Notes: a model not told the origin generated them from the letters alone. DNA of 64,000 nt from Massilia arenae (GCF_008014745.1 NZ_VPFD01000006.1:1-64000), one strand, 5' to 3'. Positions 1 to 9,740 are shown, numbered from the stretch's first letter. Numbers and translations are program-made.

Positions 1-51
1 GCTGAGGCAAACTATTACAAGCAACTGAGCGGTCAAGCCATCCCGGCCTGA
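1..51 (+). CDS. C-terminal end of a gene cut by the window edge
   Basis: The first 51 bases read in frame 1 as sixteen codons ending in TGA (ending AIPA). The protein begins upstream of the window and no family can be assigned from so short a tail. It is listed because the reading frame is open from base 1 and no other frame gives a better explanation. Confidence is low. Confidence 0.3.
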   Translation, partial: AEANYYKQLSGQAIPA

Positions 52-867
52 CTCACACTAACCGGCCTCCACGAAAGCCGGGGCGATTCATCCCGATTGC
101 TCGGATGGGCGCTCAAAGCGGCGTGGTGGTAAGCAGACGCAAGTACCGATCTGCATCGCACAGCCCTGTACGCCCCCTTGAGTTCAGTTGCAACGCATAT
201 GCACCGGGATAAATATGGACAACAGGACGGCGCAGCGCTCACGTCGACCGTATAACTGTAGATAAAGATCAGGTTTTGCACCCATCTGGCACGGATTCGT
301 GCGCCCTCCTTAAATGCAGAAAGTCGACGAATTGCCTAATCAGCGGTTCATTTAATTTGGATGTGACTTTCACGTCTTGGGAAAACCTCGACGTGAGAGC
401 ACGACGACCAGAGCGGCACCTCATGCTTGAGTGCATCGCAAATCCAATCCGGAAGCTTCTCGCGACTAACGTTGAGGCGCAAGCCTTCGCTGAACGAGGG
501 CCGCATCATCTTGTCGACGATATGACAAGCGATACCGATTGGCGCGATGCGCATGTCGTTTGGTTCGCGAATCCGGTACGATTGCAAAAGTCGCCATAGT
601 CTCAATGACAACTGATGGCAAGAGTCAGGTGAACCCTCGTGAATCGCCACGACAGACTCACATTAACCGATTTCATCAGTGGATGTGGTTTTAGACATTA
701 TTACCATTATGTCGAGTGTTTTCGTCATGGGCGCGGCACTCGTTAGCCCGCCAGCTCTTTTGCGTCTTGGTCGACGATAAAAGCATGGCTTTGGTGGAAA
801 GGATAGGATAAAATCAACGCATAGATATTTACCACATGATGTAACTAGTTGATAAATAAGGATTGTT
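52..867. other. 816-bp stretch without a convincing gene upstream of ietA
   Basis: No recognisable gene. One minus-strand frame at 348-650 (GTG start, about 100 codons) has a protein-like composition, for example the segment LRLWRLLQSYRIREPND, and could be a small hypothetical or a remnant. It lacks a clear ribosome binding site and I do not call it. The last 90 bases are AT-rich and should hold the promoter of the ietA gene, which has an AAGGA-type binding site just before its GTG start at 868. Confidence 0.4.
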
Positions 868-1953
868 GTGGAAAGTTTCCCGAGAAAAGAGTTGGTAAAG
901 GTTGTTCAGTCGGGAATGACCGGTTCGCGTAGCGCGTTCGCACTCGCCGTTGGTAGGTTTGCTTCGAAACTCAAACAGACCGACTTGGCGCTAGCCCAAG
1001 AGCTCGCCCAGTTCCTCTCAGTCGACAATGTCATGCGCGGCACCGGCGACTTCGTCCCAACGCCAGTAGATGCTGACTCCCGAATGGAGCTTGTAGAAAC
1101 CATTTTCCCAGTGGTTTTGCCAAAACGGCCTGTCTTTAGCAATACGGTTGACAGCGTGCTGTCAGGCGTAATGAAAGAATGGCGCAGCCTTGATCTGCTA
1201 ATGCAGGAAGGCCTGGCGCCGGCAAGGATGTTGCTATTTTGTGGCAAGCCTGGCGTTGGCAAGACGCTCGCTGCACACTGGCTGGCACAAGAACTCAAGC
1301 TGCCTTTGCTGACGTTGAATCTGGCGACGGTCATGAGCAGCTATCTCGGGAAAACTGGCAACAATGTACGCGCTGTCTTCGATCATGCCATCTCTCGACC
1401 ATGCGTCTTGCTACTCGATGAGTTCGATGCGATCGCAAAGCGGCGCGACGACGACAGCGATGTTGGCGAACTCAAGCGCTTGGTCAACGTGCTGTTGCAG
1501 GCCCTCGACGACTGGCCGGCGAACTCGCTGTTAATTGCGGCAACGAATCACGGTGAACTCCTCGACCCTGCAGTGTGGCGCCGGTTCGATCACGTCGTCC
1601 AGTTCGAGCCCCCTTCACCCGAGTTGATCGTGGAGTATTTGCAGGATCTGCCGATGGGCGAGAACATCCGCCGGAATCTGGCTGCGCTGCTGCACGGGGA
1701 ATCGTTCAGCTCGATTGGCCACCTCATCCATTCGTCTCGTAAAAGCGCCCTCCTCGAGCAATCGGCGCTCGTACCGATTCTGGTCAAGAATGCCTTGCAG
1801 CTCAGGATGAGGAAAGGCGACATGGTTAAACCGCATGAAGGCGAGATGCTTCTGCTGCATCTGGAAGGCCTATCGCGACGGGAAATCGCATCTCGGCTGG
1901 GGAAAACCCATCCTACAGTGAGCAGTGTCATCAAACGTTACCTCGGGGAGTAA
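868..1953 (+). CDS. ietA: AAA+ ATPase, IetA-like
   Basis: A 361-residue AAA+ ATPase. The P-loop GKPGVGKT lies at residues 126-133 and Walker B LLLDEFD at 181-187, followed by a sensor-1-like stretch LIAATNHGELLDPAVWRRFD. The C-terminal 45 residues look like a helix-turn-helix (LSRREIASRLGKTHPTVSSV), so the protein may also bind DNA. GTG start at 868 with AAGGA upstream. The subtilisin gene starts 6 bases after the stop, so the two are co-transcribed. The pair matches ietAS, known from an Agrobacterium tumour-inducing plasmid as a toxin-antitoxin-like stability system and later counted among phage-defence systems. In that scheme the ATPase restrains the protease. The assignment rests on domain pairing and order, not on an alignment. 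Confidence 0.8.
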   Translation: MESFPRKELVKVVQSGMTGSRSAFALAVGRFASKLKQTDLALAQELAQFLSVDNVMRGTGDFVPTPVDADSRMELVETIFPVVLPKRPVFSNTVDSVLSGVMKEWRSLDLLMQEGLAPARMLLFCGKPGVGKTLAAHWLAQELKLPLLTLNLATVMSSYLGKTGNNVRAVFDHAISRPCVLLLDEFDAIAKRRDDDSDVGELKRLVNVLLQALDDWPANSLLIAATNHGELLDPAVWRRFDHVVQFEPPSPELIVEYLQDLPMGENIRRNLAALLHGESFSSIGHLIHSSRKSALLEQSALVPILVKNALQLRMRKGDMVKPHEGEMLLLHLEGLSRREIASRLGKTHPTVSSVIKRYLGE

Positions 1954-1959
1954 TCAAGA

Positions 1960-4185
1960 ATGGCGGCAACGAACATCATTTTGGGATACGGCGAGACGCT
2001 CACGCAGCCTTTCACGCTCAAGCGCGGATCGGGACTTAAAAAGTACCCGTATAACATCGCGCAGCAGCGAGAATGCCTTGGCAAGCAACTTGACCTCTTG
2101 CTAAACAACTATCATGCACAGCCGCCGGCTCTCAAGCCTCGCGGCGAGTCCGTTGCCAGGTTCACGTTACATCCCGCCTTCCTCGCTAAAACACATCACC
2201 CCAATAACCTGCTCAAGGCAAGCGGCTTGCGTTGCGTAGGAAGCCGGTCAGCCCGCGTAGTGCCGCGTGACGTCGCGAGCAGCCGCCAGCGTGCGGGTGA
2301 AGAGACCTTCACCGCAGCGCTGTATGTCGCAGGTACCGAAGTGGCATTCAGCAAATTGAAGAAAATGCTTTTTTCGGAAGAAATGTCTGAAACGCAGCAG
2401 AAGGCATTTTGTCGATTCGAACTCATGGAAGAGTTCAGTGCCGCGGACAAAAACTTTGCCAGGAATTCGGATCGAGCACTGGCCTCGCTTGAGGTTGTCC
2501 TGCACGCCGCTGTCGAGGATGCCGACATCATCAAAGCGTTCGCATCCTACGTCGCCTCGCTAGGGGGAGCAGCTGAAGTATCACGTGCACTGTGCGTATC
2601 TGCCCTGACATTCATTCCAGTGCGCCTGGCGGCCGCGCAAGCGCAGGATCTGGCAGCGTTCCAATTTGTGCGGGCGGTGCGGGTGATGCCGTCATTACGT
2701 ATCGGCGGCAGGGACATGCGTAGCTCGAGCGTCGTCGCGCCCGCTTTAACTGAGCAACCTGCGATTGACACCAAGCTGAAGGTCGCAGTGTTCGACGGCG
2801 GCATCGGTCACACCGACCTGGGCCGGTGGGTACAAGAGACAATCTTGCCAGGTGCAGAGACGACCTCGGCAGCCTATCTCAATCACGGCAACGGTGTGAC
2901 AAGCGCTCTGCTGTTCGGACCACTTGACGAAGAGAGTGAGCAGTTCCCGCGTCCTTATGCAAACGTGCATCATTACCGCTGCATCAGTCCATCGTTGCAG
3001 CTCTCGGATAATGTGCCCGACGTCGATCTCTACGACGTACTCAAGAATATCGACCATGTTCTGAAGACCGAGAAATATGACTTCCTGAACTTCAGCATCG
3101 GGCCATATATGCCGATGGACGATGATGAAGTTCACCCGTGGACAGCACTGATAGACAGTCACCTTGCCTCGGGCAACACATTAGCAGCTATCGCGGTTGG
3201 TAATGATGGCGAGAAGGAATGGCCCGAGTGCCGGGTACAGCCCCCGTCCGATATGGTCAACGCGCTGGCCGTGGGCGCGAGCGACGTGACATCGTCGTCT
3301 TGGGCGCGTGCGCCCTATAGTTCACACGGCCCCGGCCGCAGCCCGGGCATGATCAAACCTGATGGCGTCGCCTTTGGTGGCTCGGAAGAAGAGCCCTTCA
3401 CTGTCTACAATGCTCTCAGCGGGCAATACGCTCACACGACAGGCACGAGTTTCAGTTCTCCAGCGACCCTGCGAACGGCGATCGGCGTGAAAGTGTCGCT
3501 GAACTCACCACTGAGCGTTCTGGCTGTTCGTGCGTTGATGTCGCACCACGCCAGCCGACCTAAACAGATGTTGATGAGCCATGTCGGGCATGGCCGGTTT
3601 CCCCAGAGTGTCGATGAGGTCCTGACGTGCGAGGACAACGAAGTCAGGGTTATTTACCAAGGTACCCTGCAGGCTGGTCAAAACCCGCGGGCGCTCATCC
3701 CGTTCCCTTCCCTTCCGCTAAATGGGAAGGTAACTCTTCGCGCCACGCTATGCTTCGCAAGTCACACCGATCCAGAACATGCGGTGAATTACACCCGCGC
3801 CGGACTGACGGTGTTGCTGCGTCCGAAGAAGACATCGAAGAAGACGATGCCGTTTTTCTCGTCGTCGAAGATGTACACGACCGAACTAGAGGCGCGCACC
3901 GACGAGCAAAAATGGGAGACGACGCTCAAGCATGAACATCGCTTTAACGTCGACACGCTAGACGATCCGCTTTTTGACATCACGTACGGCGCTCGGGAGG
4001 ACGGACAAAGCGTCGACAACGCCTCGCTGCCGCCACTACCGTACGCAATGGTTGTAACAGTCGCCGCTGAAGACACGCCTGGCGTCTACAATAATATTCG
4101 ACAGCGCTACCAGACGCTGCAACCTGTCGAGATTCGTCAAGAGGTGCGTCTTCAGAGCGGCACCGGCAAACCTCGATCTAGCTAA
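1960..4185 (+). CDS. ietS: S8 subtilisin-like serine protease, IetS-like
   Basis: A 741-residue subtilase. Catalytic residues are visible in the usual order: Asp279 in VAVFDGGIGHTD, His309 in YLNHGNGVT and Ser497 in TGTSFSSPA. No signal peptide is present, so it should act in the cytoplasm, as expected for an effector partnered with an AAA+ protein rather than a secreted protease. About 270 residues precede the catalytic domain and about 200 follow it; both extensions are larger than in minimal subtilisins and probably serve in sensing or partner binding. It sits 6 bases behind the ATPase gene and 24 bases ahead of a tyrosine recombinase. In known ietAS systems the protease is the toxic component; that role here is inferred from the family. 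Confidence 0.8.
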   Translation: MAATNIILGYGETLTQPFTLKRGSGLKKYPYNIAQQRECLGKQLDLLLNNYHAQPPALKPRGESVARFTLHPAFLAKTHHPNNLLKASGLRCVGSRSARVVPRDVASSRQRAGEETFTAALYVAGTEVAFSKLKKMLFSEEMSETQQKAFCRFELMEEFSAADKNFARNSDRALASLEVVLHAAVEDADIIKAFASYVASLGGAAEVSRALCVSALTFIPVRLAAAQAQDLAAFQFVRAVRVMPSLRIGGRDMRSSSVVAPALTEQPAIDTKLKVAVFDGGIGHTDLGRWVQETILPGAETTSAAYLNHGNGVTSALLFGPLDEESEQFPRPYANVHHYRCISPSLQLSDNVPDVDLYDVLKNIDHVLKTEKYDFLNFSIGPYMPMDDDEVHPWTALIDSHLASGNTLAAIAVGNDGEKEWPECRVQPPSDMVNALAVGASDVTSSSWARAPYSSHGPGRSPGMIKPDGVAFGGSEEEPFTVYNALSGQYAHTTGTSFSSPATLRTAIGVKVSLNSPLSVLAVRALMSHHASRPKQMLMSHVGHGRFPQSVDEVLTCEDNEVRVIYQGTLQAGQNPRALIPFPSLPLNGKVTLRATLCFASHTDPEHAVNYTRAGLTVLLRPKKTSKKTMPFFSSSKMYTTELEARTDEQKWETTLKHEHRFNVDTLDDPLFDITYGAREDGQSVDNASLPPLPYAMVVTVAAEDTPGVYNNIRQRYQTLQPVEIRQEVRLQSGTGKPRSS

Positions 4186-4209
4186 TTCCTGTGTCAGAGT
4201 AAATTTTTG

Positions 4210-5406
4210 ATGTCCGAACAGATCGCCACCGTCCTCGAAGCATTTCCCGTTTCTCCCATGGAGGTGATGTCGGTGTCACGCGATCTGGATGGATCACTTG
4301 GCACCAACCGCGAGTGGAATGTGCCGAGGCAAATTGGCGCAAACACCGACGTTGCTGCGGTGCTGGCCTGGCTCGCGAATTTCACCCACAAGCAAACAAC
4401 GTTCGATGCCTACCGAAAGGAGGCTGAGCGGCTACTGTTCTGGTGTGTGCTTGAGCGTGGTAAGCCCTTGTCTTCTCTGGCACACGAGGATTGGTTGGCC
4501 TACCAGACATTCCTGGGCAATCCTATCCCACGGGATATGTGGGTGAGTGCGCAGAATCGGCGACATTCCCGCAATGATCCGCGCTGGCGCCCGTTTGCAG
4601 GGCCGCTGTCGGTGTCAAGTCAAAGACAGGCAGGCATCATCCTCGCATCGATGTTCTCCTGGCTCGTCAGTGCGGGGTACCTGGCAGGCAACCCGCTTTC
4701 ACTTTCCCGCCAACGTGGCCGTGCGCGGGCGCCGCGCATTGAACGCTATCTTGACGATGAATTGTGGCTGGAGGTCAAAGCCACGATCGACGCCATGCCG
4801 CGTGAGACGCCAAGGGAGCGTGAACGGTATCTTCGGTTGAGATGGCTGCTCACCTTGTTCTATGTTTGCGGCCTACGTATCTCGGAGATTGCCGAGAACA
4901 ACATGGGCAACTTCTTCTGCAGGCGTGACCGCGACGGCGCCGAACGGTGGTGGCTTGAAATACTCGGCAAAGGTAGCAAGGTACGATTAGTCCCGGCGAC
5001 CCATGAGTTAATGATTGAGCTCGGGCGATACCGGCGTGAACTGAACTACCCTGCTCTGCCTGTATCTGGCGAGTCAACGCCGCTGCTGCTGCCCATCGGT
5101 GGCAAGCCCAAAGCGATGAGCCGCGGCGGGATCCACGACATCGTCAAGTCAGTCTTCGCGATGACGTCCGAGCGCATCAAGCTCAAGGGACCAGAGTTTG
5201 CGCATGTTGCTCATCGAATCAGCCAGGCATCTGCGCATTGGCTGCGGCATACGGCGGGTTCACATATGGCCAATAATTCCGTAGACTTGCGGCACGTCAG
5301 GGACAATCTCGGTCATGCTTCGATCAGCACTACCAGTGGGTATCTACACGCGCCCGATGACAACCGACACAACGATACGCAAGACAAGCACCGGGCAAAC
5401 TGGTAA
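4210..5406 (+). CDS. tyrosine recombinase / phage-type integrase
   Basis: A 398-residue tyrosine recombinase. It has a SAM-like N-terminal DNA-binding domain (about residues 50-150) and a catalytic domain with the arginine of GLRISEIAENN, the lysine region GKGSKVRLVP, the HWLRHTAGS box (H-x-x-R) and the terminal LGHASISTTSGYLH that supplies the second histidine and the nucleophilic tyrosine. All catalytic positions look intact. An in-frame TTG precedes the ATG at 4210; the ATG is preferred. Only 24 bases separate it from the protease stop, so it may belong to the ietAS transcript. It could mobilise this segment or regulate it by inversion, but no attachment or inversion sites are recognisable nearby. 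Confidence 0.8.
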   Translation: MSEQIATVLEAFPVSPMEVMSVSRDLDGSLGTNREWNVPRQIGANTDVAAVLAWLANFTHKQTTFDAYRKEAERLLFWCVLERGKPLSSLAHEDWLAYQTFLGNPIPRDMWVSAQNRRHSRNDPRWRPFAGPLSVSSQRQAGIILASMFSWLVSAGYLAGNPLSLSRQRGRARAPRIERYLDDELWLEVKATIDAMPRETPRERERYLRLRWLLTLFYVCGLRISEIAENNMGNFFCRRDRDGAERWWLEILGKGSKVRLVPATHELMIELGRYRRELNYPALPVSGESTPLLLPIGGKPKAMSRGGIHDIVKSVFAMTSERIKLKGPEFAHVAHRISQASAHWLRHTAGSHMANNSVDLRHVRDNLGHASISTTSGYLHAPDDNRHNDTQDKHRANW

Positions 5407-5449
5407 GGACCAAGGATAGTCAGCCAGGCTGCCTCTGATTCCCACAAGC

Positions 5450-6700
5450 TTATAGGCCGGACTCATGTTCTTTCGATGCTACCGGCGAAGTTGCCCCGGG
5501 CGTCGGTAAGGAAGCGATACCTAGCTTGAGTTCGACCGGTTCCCTGATCGCCAGTAAATAGACCACAAGGGACAGTACCGCCACGCCCAGCAGGATCGAC
5601 AATATGATCGAAGGGTCTGACTGCCTGCCCATGATCAGAGCTGCTACGACGGGGCCGGCCGCTTTGGCCAGCAACGCCGGCGCCGCCATGGCACCTGCGA
5701 TGGAACCATAATTCTCACTGCCGAAGAGCGCTTGAGGCAACGTGCCACGCACGATCGTAATTATCCCATTACTCAGTCCGTAAATGACACAGAAAGCCGC
5801 AACGGCCCACGCTTGCTCACCAAAAAGCACGATAACTGTTAGTGCGGCAGGGAGTGTCGCAAAGCAAAAGATACCCACCGCTTGAGGAATGCAATTACGC
5901 CCGACCGTCCGCTCCAGTACCCGGCCGGCGACTTGCATGGGCCCAATCAACATGGCCATCATAACGGCCAGTTCGGCGCTATGCCCGAGCTCCTGCAACA
6001 GGGGCAACAGATGCACCGACAGGGCCGAAAACACGAGCACATTGGCAGCGAAAGCAATCGCGAGCTTCCAGAACGCCGGATGGCGTATTGCTTCAAAAAG
6101 CGTATGTCCACGGTGTGCGTTCTGGCGCGAAATCTGCCTTACCTGCTCCTTACCGAGTAGCATGTGAAGTGGCAGGCAAATCACCAGGTGAAAGGCCCCG
6201 TAAAGCAGATAGGTATCGCGCCACCCGAGCGACGTATCAAGCACCTGAGTGAGCGGCCAGAACACCGTGCTCGCGAAGCCAGCAAACAGTGTGAGCATCG
6301 ATATCGCTTTGCGACCTTGCAGGGCAAAACGACGATTAATTGTGGCAAAAGCCGCCTCATACAGCGTCAAGCTCATCGCCAAGCCAATGATCGTCCATGC
6401 AACGATATAAGTGGCAGGCGTCTTACTCATGCCAAGTGCGAACAAACCGATGGCGGAAACAACCGAGCCAATGCTCATGATTGAGCGGCCACCGTATCGG
6501 TCGAGCAACATGCCCACAGGTGTCGCGGCAACGCCAGCTGCGAGCAAGCTCCAGGAATAAGCCCCGAACACAAGCGCACTGCTCCACCCGGTCTCTCGCT
6601 CGATCTCGGGCGCGATGACGCTGAATCCGTAGAACATCGAGCCCCACGAGATAATTTGCGTGCATGCAAGGATGCCGATCATACGCCATTGCGCTGTCAC
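5450..6700 (-). CDS. MFS permease of the arsenic island
   Basis: A 416-residue major facilitator superfamily transporter with about 12 hydrophobic segments and the loop 2-3 motif region GMLLDRYGGRS. The frame stays open to 6976, but the start is placed at GTG 6700 because GGAG lies five bases upstream and the first membrane helix follows directly (MIGILACTQIISWGSMFYG). It is divergent from the ArsR-ArsC fusion and shares its control region, which suggests an arsenic-linked efflux role. It is not ArsB-like, and no adjacent GAPDH gene is present, so an ArsJ assignment is not supported. The substrate is unknown. Confidence 0.75.
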   Translation of the reverse strand: MTAQWRMIGILACTQIISWGSMFYGFSVIAPEIERETGWSSALVFGAYSWSLLAAGVAATPVGMLLDRYGGRSIMSIGSVVSAIGLFALGMSKTPATYIVAWTIIGLAMSLTLYEAAFATINRRFALQGRKAISMLTLFAGFASTVFWPLTQVLDTSLGWRDTYLLYGAFHLVICLPLHMLLGKEQVRQISRQNAHRGHTLFEAIRHPAFWKLAIAFAANVLVFSALSVHLLPLLQELGHSAELAVMMAMLIGPMQVAGRVLERTVGRNCIPQAVGIFCFATLPAALTVIVLFGEQAWAVAAFCVIYGLSNGIITIVRGTLPQALFGSENYGSIAGAMAAPALLAKAAGPVVAALIMGRQSDPSIILSILLGVAVLSLVVYLLAIREPVELKLGIASLPTPGATSPVASKEHESGL

Positions 6701-6898
6701 GATTTCTCCATAGCTTTGCCTACACCGCAAGCTGCTGTCAGGTGTCAGAGCGTGTCTGTCACGACCAGCTTCATGTGCCCATTTTCTTACAACATCGCCA
6801 GTTTCAGGATGATCACGTGATCGACCAGTGCTCCGCTCTGCCGAGAGCCAGGCCGTTCCCAGCCTTCCGCCGCACATGCTGGATTTGCACAAGAATAG

Positions 6899-6914
6899 TT
6901 CAATATACGTTGAA
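6899..6914. promoter_or_regulatory. probable ArsR operator between the MFS and arsRC genes
   Basis: A perfect inverted repeat with arms TTCAA and TTGAA around a 6-base spacer lies in the AT-rich divergent region. ArsR-family repressors bind dyads of this size, and the arsR gene begins 60 bases away. A weak sigma70-like promoter overlaps the right arm on the plus strand. The role is inferred from position and symmetry. Confidence 0.5.
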
Positions 6915-6974
6915 TCTTCCCCAAAAAACATGCAATAATTAAAAAGTTGTTGAACATTTGAAGGTTGCCTAGGC

Positions 6975-7850
6975 ATGCAGAAAAAATCCGCACTCGGCGC
7001 GCTGGCTGCGCTCGCCCAAGAGAGCAGGCTCGACGTCTTTCGCCTGCTGGTTCAGGTCGGCCCAGAAGGTCTTGCCGCACGCAAGATCGCCGATCACCTC
7101 GGCATTACGCCTCCGGCGCTCTCGTTTCACTTGAAGGAACTCACGCACGCCTGTCTCGTCAGTCCTCGTCAGGCGGGTCGTTCAATTATCTACACGGCAA
7201 ACCTGGACACGATGGGTGGCTTGGTTGAGTACCTCAGCGAAGATTGCTGCAAGGGCATTCCCTGCGGACCAGTAGGCGCCGCTCTTTGGACAAATAGCGC
7301 GGCTACCTCAGCTTCGCTCATGCAAGCAGTTAATCGACCTGGAGAAATCATGGAAGACAAGATCTACAACGTGCTGTTTCTGTGCACGGGCAATTCATCT
7401 CGCAGCATCATGGCAGAGGCACTGCTCAATACCATGGGCAAGGGGCGTTTTCGCGGGTACTCGGCTGGCAGTCACCCGACCGGCGCCGTCAACCCAATCG
7501 CTCTCGAGCAAATACGCGGTACCGGTTACGCCGTGACTCAAATGCGTAGCAAAAGCTGGGATGAGTTCAGCCAGGCCGACGCGCCGCATATGGATTTTGT
7601 CTTTACGGTGTGCGACAACGCGGCAGGAGAAGTTTGCCCAATCTGGCCTGGTCATCCCATCTCGGCACATTGGGGTTTCGAAGATCCCGCCGCTGTCACA
7701 GGTACTGATGAGCAAAAGCGAGCCGCATTTAACAAGGTGTACAGGCAGATCCTGACCAGGATGAATCTGTTCACGAGTCTGCCGCTCAATATGCTCGAGA
7801 AAAATGCAATCCAGGCGCAGGTCAGCGGCATTGGCTCTACACCAGTTTGA
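6975..7850 (+). CDS. arsRC: ArsR repressor fused to LMW-phosphatase-type arsenate reductase
   Basis: A 291-residue fusion. Residues 1-100 are an ArsR winged helix with a C-terminal cysteine cluster, Cys91, Cys92 and Cys97 (EDCCKGIPCG). This arrangement closely resembles the As(III) site of Acidithiobacillus-type ArsR. Residues 126-291 are a thioredoxin-coupled arsenate reductase with the P-loop Cys137-X5-Arg143 (LCTGNSSR). The ATG of codon 126 (7350) is preceded by GGAG at an ideal spacing, so free ArsC may also be made by internal initiation. It represses the operon until arsenite binds and reduces arsenate for export by ArsB. First gene of the arsRC-arsC-arsB-arsC-arsH run. Confidence 0.88.
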   Translation: MQKKSALGALAALAQESRLDVFRLLVQVGPEGLAARKIADHLGITPPALSFHLKELTHACLVSPRQAGRSIIYTANLDTMGGLVEYLSEDCCKGIPCGPVGAALWTNSAATSASLMQAVNRPGEIMEDKIYNVLFLCTGNSSRSIMAEALLNTMGKGRFRGYSAGSHPTGAVNPIALEQIRGTGYAVTQMRSKSWDEFSQADAPHMDFVFTVCDNAAGEVCPIWPGHPISAHWGFEDPAAVTGTDEQKRAAFNKVYRQILTRMNLFTSLPLNMLEKNAIQAQVSGIGSTPV

Positions 7851-7881
7851 CCCTTTTTTTTGACCCAACGACCATTCTCAC

Positions 7882-8361
7882 ATGAACATCCTATTTCTTT
7901 GCACTGGCAACTCATGCCGCTCGATCTTGAGCGAAGGCGTTTTCAACCATCTCGCACCGGCTGGCCTAAAGGCCATCAGCGCAGGCAGTCAGCCTGCCGG
8001 GCAGCTTCATCCGCGCGCAGTGGCGTTACTCCATAACAAGGGCATCTCGACAGAAGGCTATTACAGCAAGTCTTGGGATGATCTGCCGGTCACTCCTGAT
8101 GTTGTCGTGACCGTGTGCAGCAATGCTGCTGGCGAAACCTGCCCGGCTTACTTGGGACAGGTGATCCGAACGCACTGGGGACTGGACGATCCCGGCCACG
8201 TGGTCGGAACAGAGGAAGAGATCGAGTCAGCGTTCGAGCACACCTACGACATCATTAATGCACGCATCAAGGCATTCTTGTCGCTTCCGCTGGAAGAGCT
8301 GAAAGATGACCGGGTTCGGTTCAAAGAAGAACTGGACCGCATTGGCACCATCGGCACCTGA
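7882..8361 (+). CDS. arsC: arsenate reductase, LMW phosphatase type
   Basis: 159 residues. The P-loop is Cys7-X5-Arg13 (LCTGNSCR), followed by the substrate loop region GSQPAGQLHPRA and the VVTVCSNAAGETCPAY segment carrying further cysteines used in the thiol relay. It reduces arsenate to arsenite with electrons from thioredoxin. It is a paralogue of the C-terminal half of the preceding fusion, and both share the SKSWDD/E motif. The gene begins 31 bases after the fusion gene and is the second of three arsenate reductases in this operon. Confidence 0.88.
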   Translation: MNILFLCTGNSCRSILSEGVFNHLAPAGLKAISAGSQPAGQLHPRAVALLHNKGISTEGYYSKSWDDLPVTPDVVVTVCSNAAGETCPAYLGQVIRTHWGLDDPGHVVGTEEEIESAFEHTYDIINARIKAFLSLPLEELKDDRVRFKEELDRIGTIGT

Positions 8362-8450
8362 CCGATTAGTAACCGCAGGCCGGCTGTGGCAGTTTGCCCT
8401 GGCCTGCCGCGCAACCATCAACCCGACCATTACCTTTTCCGGGATCACCC

Positions 8451-9731
8451 GTGCTGATCGCATTCCTGATTTTTCTCGTTACTCTCATCTTTGTCATCTG
8501 GCAGCCTCGTGGTCTTGGAATCGGCTGGAGCGCATCGATTGGCGCCTTAGTTGCGCTTCTGGCGGGTGTCATTCACCTCGCCGACATCCCAGTAGTCTGG
8601 AATATTGTTTGGAATGCGACCGGCACCTTTGTAGCAGTCATCATCATCAGCCTGCTGCTCGACAAGGCCGGGTTCTTCGAATGGGCGGCCTTACATGTCG
8701 CGCGGTGGGGTGGCGGGAACGGCAAGCGACTGTTCGTGATGCTGGTCCTACTTGGGGCTGCCGTCGCAGCGCTCTTTGCCAATGATGGGGCAGCACTGAT
8801 CATCACGCCAATCGTGATCGCCATGCTCCGTGCGCTGCGCTTTAATGCACGCTCGACGCTTGCGTTCGTAATGGCCGCGGGCTTCATCGCCGACACAGCC
8901 AGCTTGCCGCTTGTGGTTTCTAACCTGGTCAATATCGTCTCGGCCGATTATTTCGGCATCAGCTTCGCGCGATATGCGGCCGTGATGGTGCCAGTCAATG
9001 TGGTATCGGTCATCGCAACGTTGGCCGCTCTACTACTGTTCTTCCGACGAGATATTCCGGCCAACTACGACCTGGCGCAGTTGAAACGCCCACATGAGGC
9101 AATTCATGACCGGGCAACTTTTATTACTGGCTGGTGGGTCCTCGCACTGCTATTGATCGGTTTCTTCTGGCTTGAATCGATCGGCGTGCCGATCAGTGCA
9201 GTAGCTGCAGTAGGCGCAGTGATGCTGTTGGCAGTTGCAGCGCGCGGTCATCGCATCTCCACGCGCGAAGTGCTGCGCGACGCGCCGTGGCAGGTCGTGG
9301 TGTTTTCGCTCGGTATGTACTTGGTCGTCTATGGGTTGCGTAACGCGGGTCTCACCGACTATCTCACGGCGTTGCTCGAGCGTTGCGCGAGTTACGGCGT
9401 GTGGGGCGCAGCCCTGGGTACGGGCTTCATTACAGCAGGCCTCTCCTCCATCATGAACAATATGCCTACCGTGCTGATCGGTGCACTGTCGATCGATGCT
9501 ACGGCCACTGAAGGAGTCGTGCGAGAGGCAATGATCTATGCCAACGTCATCGGTAGCGACCTTGGCCCCAAGATCACGCCGATCGGAAGCCTAGCGACTC
9601 TGCTATGGCTACACGTGCTCGACAGTAAAAACATTCACATCTCCTGGGGCTACTACTTCCGTGTTGGCATCGTTCTTACGCTACCCGTGTTGCTGCTCAC
9701 GTTAGCCGCTTTAGCGATACGCCTAGCATAA
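8451..9731 (+). CDS. arsB: arsenite efflux permease
   Basis: A 426-residue multi-spanning membrane protein of the ArsB type, close to the usual length of about 430. Characteristic stretches are [14 protein letters not shown] and the conserved [16 protein letters not shown] near the C-terminus. The start is placed at GTG 8451, directly before the first hydrophobic helix; an upstream in-frame TTG at 8394 would add a polar, proline-rich leader not typical of the family. It exports arsenite as an antiporter. No ArsA ATPase gene is present in this cluster, so transport is presumably driven by the membrane potential alone. Confidence 0.88.
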   Translation: MLIAFLIFLVTLIFVIWQPRGLGIGWSASIGALVALLAGVIHLADIPVVWNIVWNATGTFVAVIIISLLLDKAGFFEWAALHVARWGGGNGKRLFVMLVLLGAAVAALFANDGAALIITPIVIAMLRALRFNARSTLAFVMAAGFIADTASLPLVVSNLVNIVSADYFGISFARYAAVMVPVNVVSVIATLAALLLFFRRDIPANYDLAQLKRPHEAIHDRATFITGWWVLALLLIGFFWLESIGVPISAVAAVGAVMLLAVAARGHRISTREVLRDAPWQVVVFSLGMYLVVYGLRNAGLTDYLTALLERCASYGVWGAALGTGFITAGLSSIMNNMPTVLIGALSIDATATEGVVREAMIYANVIGSDLGPKITPIGSLATLLWLHVLDSKNIHISWGYYFRVGIVLTLPVLLLTLAALAIRLA

Positions 9732-9740
9732 GGATCGATC

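Noticed and set aside
348..650. possible 100-codon gene on the minus strand
   Set aside because: Composition is plausible but there is no ribosome binding site or recognisable motif, and the opposite strand is also open. Left as unassigned.
705..730. TGTCGAGTGTTTTCGTC as a possible left end of the Tn7-like element
   Set aside because: Shares only the first five bases with the right end and has no AAAAGTTAC-type sites behind it.
5450..6976. MFS protein starting at the far upstream end of the open frame (508 residues)
   Set aside because: The first 90 codons are unlike the family and overlap the ArsR control region; GTG 6700 with GGAG gives a normal length.
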